DNA of 58,023 nucleotides from Gammaproteobacteria bacterium (GTDB lineage: Bacteria > Pseudomonadota > Gammaproteobacteria > SZUA-152). This document shows positions 56,475 to 58,023 of the stretch, one piece after another. Every line of letters begins with the position of its first letter. The stretch's first letter is position 1. The stretch spans positions 1 through 58,023 of the forward strand of contig JAADGF010000093.1 in assembly GCA_013152545.1 (NCBI GenBank), written 5' to 3'. Made by a program: the position numbers and the translations under genes. Below the pieces are notes generated by a model. It was given only the letters and a program-made list of their open reading frames with translations, was not told the DNA's origin and made no database searches.

Positions 56475-56690
56475 TTCTTCAAGCATCTCTGGTTCATGAA
56501 TCTCTGGATGAGATTTTAGATTATCAATCATCCAGATTTACTTCAATAGATTCCTTGTCATGGTATTAACGGGTAATATTGGGAATACACACACAAGGAG
56601 GTTACGCCAGAAAGTATCAAAATTTCTTAGTGATGTGTATATTGGTTGTTACAGGAAGGTAATTTAAGTTTAACAAGGAAGCTTGACATC
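56475..56690. other. Intergenic region before the small cytochrome gene
   Basis: No gene is recognised. AAGGAGG near 56596 is a perfect ribosome-binding word with no good start codon at the right distance. Confidence 0.4.
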
Positions 56691-57095
56691 ATGAGTATTA
56701 AGTTAATTCTAAAAAAATCTTTTATCCCTCTATCTTTTATGAGTTCAGCGGAGTTTTTGAGGTTAGTGTTTACCTCTGCAACAGCCCTGTTTATATTGTT
56801 TTCTTTGAACGCATGCTCCAAGCCAGACAATGACGTCGACGCATTACTCAGTCTTGCTAAAAAAAGTGGCTGTTTTTCTTGTCATGCATTGGATCAAAAA
56901 TTATTAGGGCCTGCTTGGAATGCTGTTGCTGATAAGTATCGAGATGATCCAGGGGCTAAGGAGCAACTGATTGAAAAAATAAGGGTAGGGGGCGGTGGTG
57001 TTTGGGGTGATATCGAGATGCCCCCTGCGCCGTCACAGATGTCAGGCAATGATATTGAGTTGCTGGTTACTTACGTGTTGGCGTTGACTAAATAA
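56691..57095 (+). CDS. Small monoheme cytochrome c, probable lipoprotein
   Basis: A 134-residue class I cytochrome c. An N-terminal hydrophobic stretch ends in a lipobox-like LNAC, so the protein may be lipid-anchored in the periplasm. The heme site is CFSCH, in SGCFSCHALDQKLLGPAW. The axial Met is probably in IEMPPAPSQM, and the C-terminal helix ELLVTYVLAL closes the fold. It resembles c551/c552-type electron carriers. The frame runs from 56646, but ATG 56691 is preferred; an ATG at 56739 would leave a more usual signal length. Confidence 0.85.
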   Translation: MSIKLILKKSFIPLSFMSSAEFLRLVFTSATALFILFSLNACSKPDNDVDALLSLAKKSGCFSCHALDQKLLGPAWNAVADKYRDDPGAKEQLIEKIRVGGGGVWGDIEMPPAPSQMSGNDIELLVTYVLALTK

Positions 57096-57211
57096 TGTAA
57101 CGACTCAGCTTAGCATTGTTTTATCCAGTAGCGGCATTACACTTAAATTTATCACCTAAATCCTGCAAGTAAAAACAATTTGACGTGGTCCCCCTTTTTG
57201 TGGCACCCCAA

Positions 57212-57914
57212 TTAAGCTGCTTTTTCCATTTTCAATAATTTCTGTTCATAATCACAGGGACTCATGTAATCCAAATAGGAGTGAAGTCTTTGAGAGTTAT
57301 AAAACATGGTGATATATTCCAGTATGTCCTGCTGTGCTTCATTGCGAGTCTGGTAATGTTGCCATTGCACCTGTTCCTGCTTCAGGCTGATAAAGAAGCT
57401 TTCAATAACCGTATTATCCCTTGCAGCTCACGCTCTGCCGGTCTACGTTGCCAGATAGCCATCTCCATCCAGCGCATCACAAACCAGCTTGGCCTTCATG
57501 CGTGAACTCATGCTCCAGCCAACCACTTTACGCGAGTACAGATCAATCACCACCGCCAGATACAGCCAGCCCTCCTATGTCCAGATGTAGCTCATATCAG
57601 AGGCATAGAGCCGGTCGGGCTGTGATCCAGGAAATTATCAAACACGGGGCTGCTTATGATTGCTGTTGGTCGTCACCTTGAACTTTGCGCTGCCGCACCT
57701 TGATATTGGCTTCTCTCATCAACTTTCTGGCCTTGTGGCGACTGGCAGGAAAACCCAATGCATCCAGGGCTTTCTTCATCCGACGACTGCCGTAGCTATA
57801 CCGAGAACGCTCAGCAATCGCTTTTACCCAGTCAAGCATTTCCTGATGCTCTATGTCATGTCGTAGGCTGATCGGCCAGGTATTCTTATGCTGGGTGATC
57901 AACGAATATTTCAC
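57212..57914 (-). pseudogene. IS3-family transposase orfB, broken
   Basis: Pieces of the DDE transposase are seen in several frames. VKYSLITQHKNTWPISL starts at GTG 57914, and RSRYSYGSRRMKKALDALG follows. After a frameshift come ASDMSYIWT and [20 protein letters not shown], separated by an in-frame stop where a Gln would be expected. Near the end come NTVIESFFISLKQEQ, with the catalytic-type Glu, and TMFYNSQRLHSYLDYMSP. The segment with the second Asp (normally HSDRGSQY) is deleted. It cannot make an active enzyme. Confidence 0.88.
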
Positions 57915-58023
57915 TTCATTTTTGCTGCAAAGAATACCGTCGCTTTTTTTAAAATGTCTTTCTCCATCTGCAAGCGCTTCACCTGGGCTTTGAGTTTCCT
58001 GACCTCTTCCTGTTCAGGACTCA
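57911..58023 (-). CDS. IS3-family transposase orfA, C-terminal part (partial)
   Basis: The last 36 codons of orfA are visible: SPEQEEVRKLKAQVKRLQ, then MEKDILKKATVFFAAKMK and a stop. This leucine-zipper-like tail is typical of the IS3 orfA protein, which provides DNA binding. A run of seven A followed by G lies just before the orfB start, where the family uses programmed -1 frameshifting. The N-terminus lies outside the window, so whether orfA is intact is unknown. Confidence 0.8.
   Translation of the reverse strand, partial: SPEQEEVRKLKAQVKRLQMEKDILKKATVFFAAKMK

Larger units (their letters stand above)
57186..58023 (-). mobile_element. Decayed IS3-family insertion sequence (window ends inside it)
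   Basis: A copy read on the minus strand. Its right end is at about 57186, where the inverted repeat TGGTCCCCCTTTTTGTGG begins with the TG typical of IS3-family ends. It holds the tail of orfA and a broken orfB. The left end lies beyond the window. It lies 90 bases after the cytochrome gene and does not interrupt a recognised gene. Confidence 0.85.

Overview
The window comes from a gammaproteobacterium of the broad Pseudomonadales/Cellvibrionales kind. The base composition looks moderate to slightly AT-rich by eye. Three gene orders point to this group: rRNA operon, birA, coaX, SPOR protein, tRNA-Thr; miaB, phoH-like, ybeY, corC, lnt; and prfA/hemA divergent from TPR lipoprotein, lolB, ispE, tRNA-Gln, prs, rplY, pth, ychF. 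The genus cannot be fixed from the sequence alone.

Layout. Bases 1-621 hold the 3' end of a 23S rRNA gene, a 5S rRNA gene and a strong terminator. From 983 to 7040 come a TraF-like outer-membrane protein, a double cyclic-nucleotide-binding/rhodanese protein, birA, coaX, a SPOR protein and tRNA-Thr. From 7.3 to 15.7 kb the region is gene-poor. It holds a DsrE-like secreted protein, a TerB-like protein, an alanine/serine-glyoxylate aminotransferase, an HD-GYP remnant, a lone receiver, Rsd/AlgQ, an Hpt protein with a degenerate receiver, and a tetraheme cytochrome fused to a degenerate metallophosphatase-like domain. From 16.1 to 21.9 kb is the miaB-to-lnt housekeeping cluster. From 21.9 to 29.5 kb are a PAS-GGDEF-EAL protein, an LPMO-like protein with a GlyGly-CTERM tail, a RES/antitoxin pair and cytochrome c4. 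From 29.7 to 36.1 kb are an iron-type ABC ATPase, argF, argD, a membrane-only PuuD-like protein with a newly read 29-residue membrane peptide beside it, and an orphan hydantoinase B. An insertion scar at about 36.2-37.1 kb holds an IS5-like transposase fragment and an AT-rich marR gene with a perfect palindrome in front of it. From 37.3 to 45.2 kb are ilvD, a 7Fe-type ferredoxin and a compact sulfate-assimilation operon. From 45.3 to 57.1 kb is the prfA/hemA and lolB-ychF block with two tRNAs and a small cytochrome c. The window ends inside a decayed IS3-family element.

How genes work together. CysD and CysN make APS. CysH has the iron-sulfur cysteine pattern of APS reductases, and the CysI-like enzyme reduces sulfite, so no CysC kinase is needed; ferredoxin may supply electrons. 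The PuuD-like protein, hydantoinase B and the distant glyoxylate aminotransferase would fit purine or hydantoin breakdown, but this link is inference. The receiver, the Hpt protein and the HD-GYP remnant look like parts of one former signalling locus around rsd/algQ.

Beyond genes, two small interspersed repeat families stand out. One carries TCGGACAG near a CTAG-containing end. The other is a palindromic element bounded by TTGATTTGyCCGAT arms. They lie side by side at about 12.7-13.0 kb and again at about 50.2-50.4 kb. No CRISPR array, prophage or obvious novel defence system was seen.
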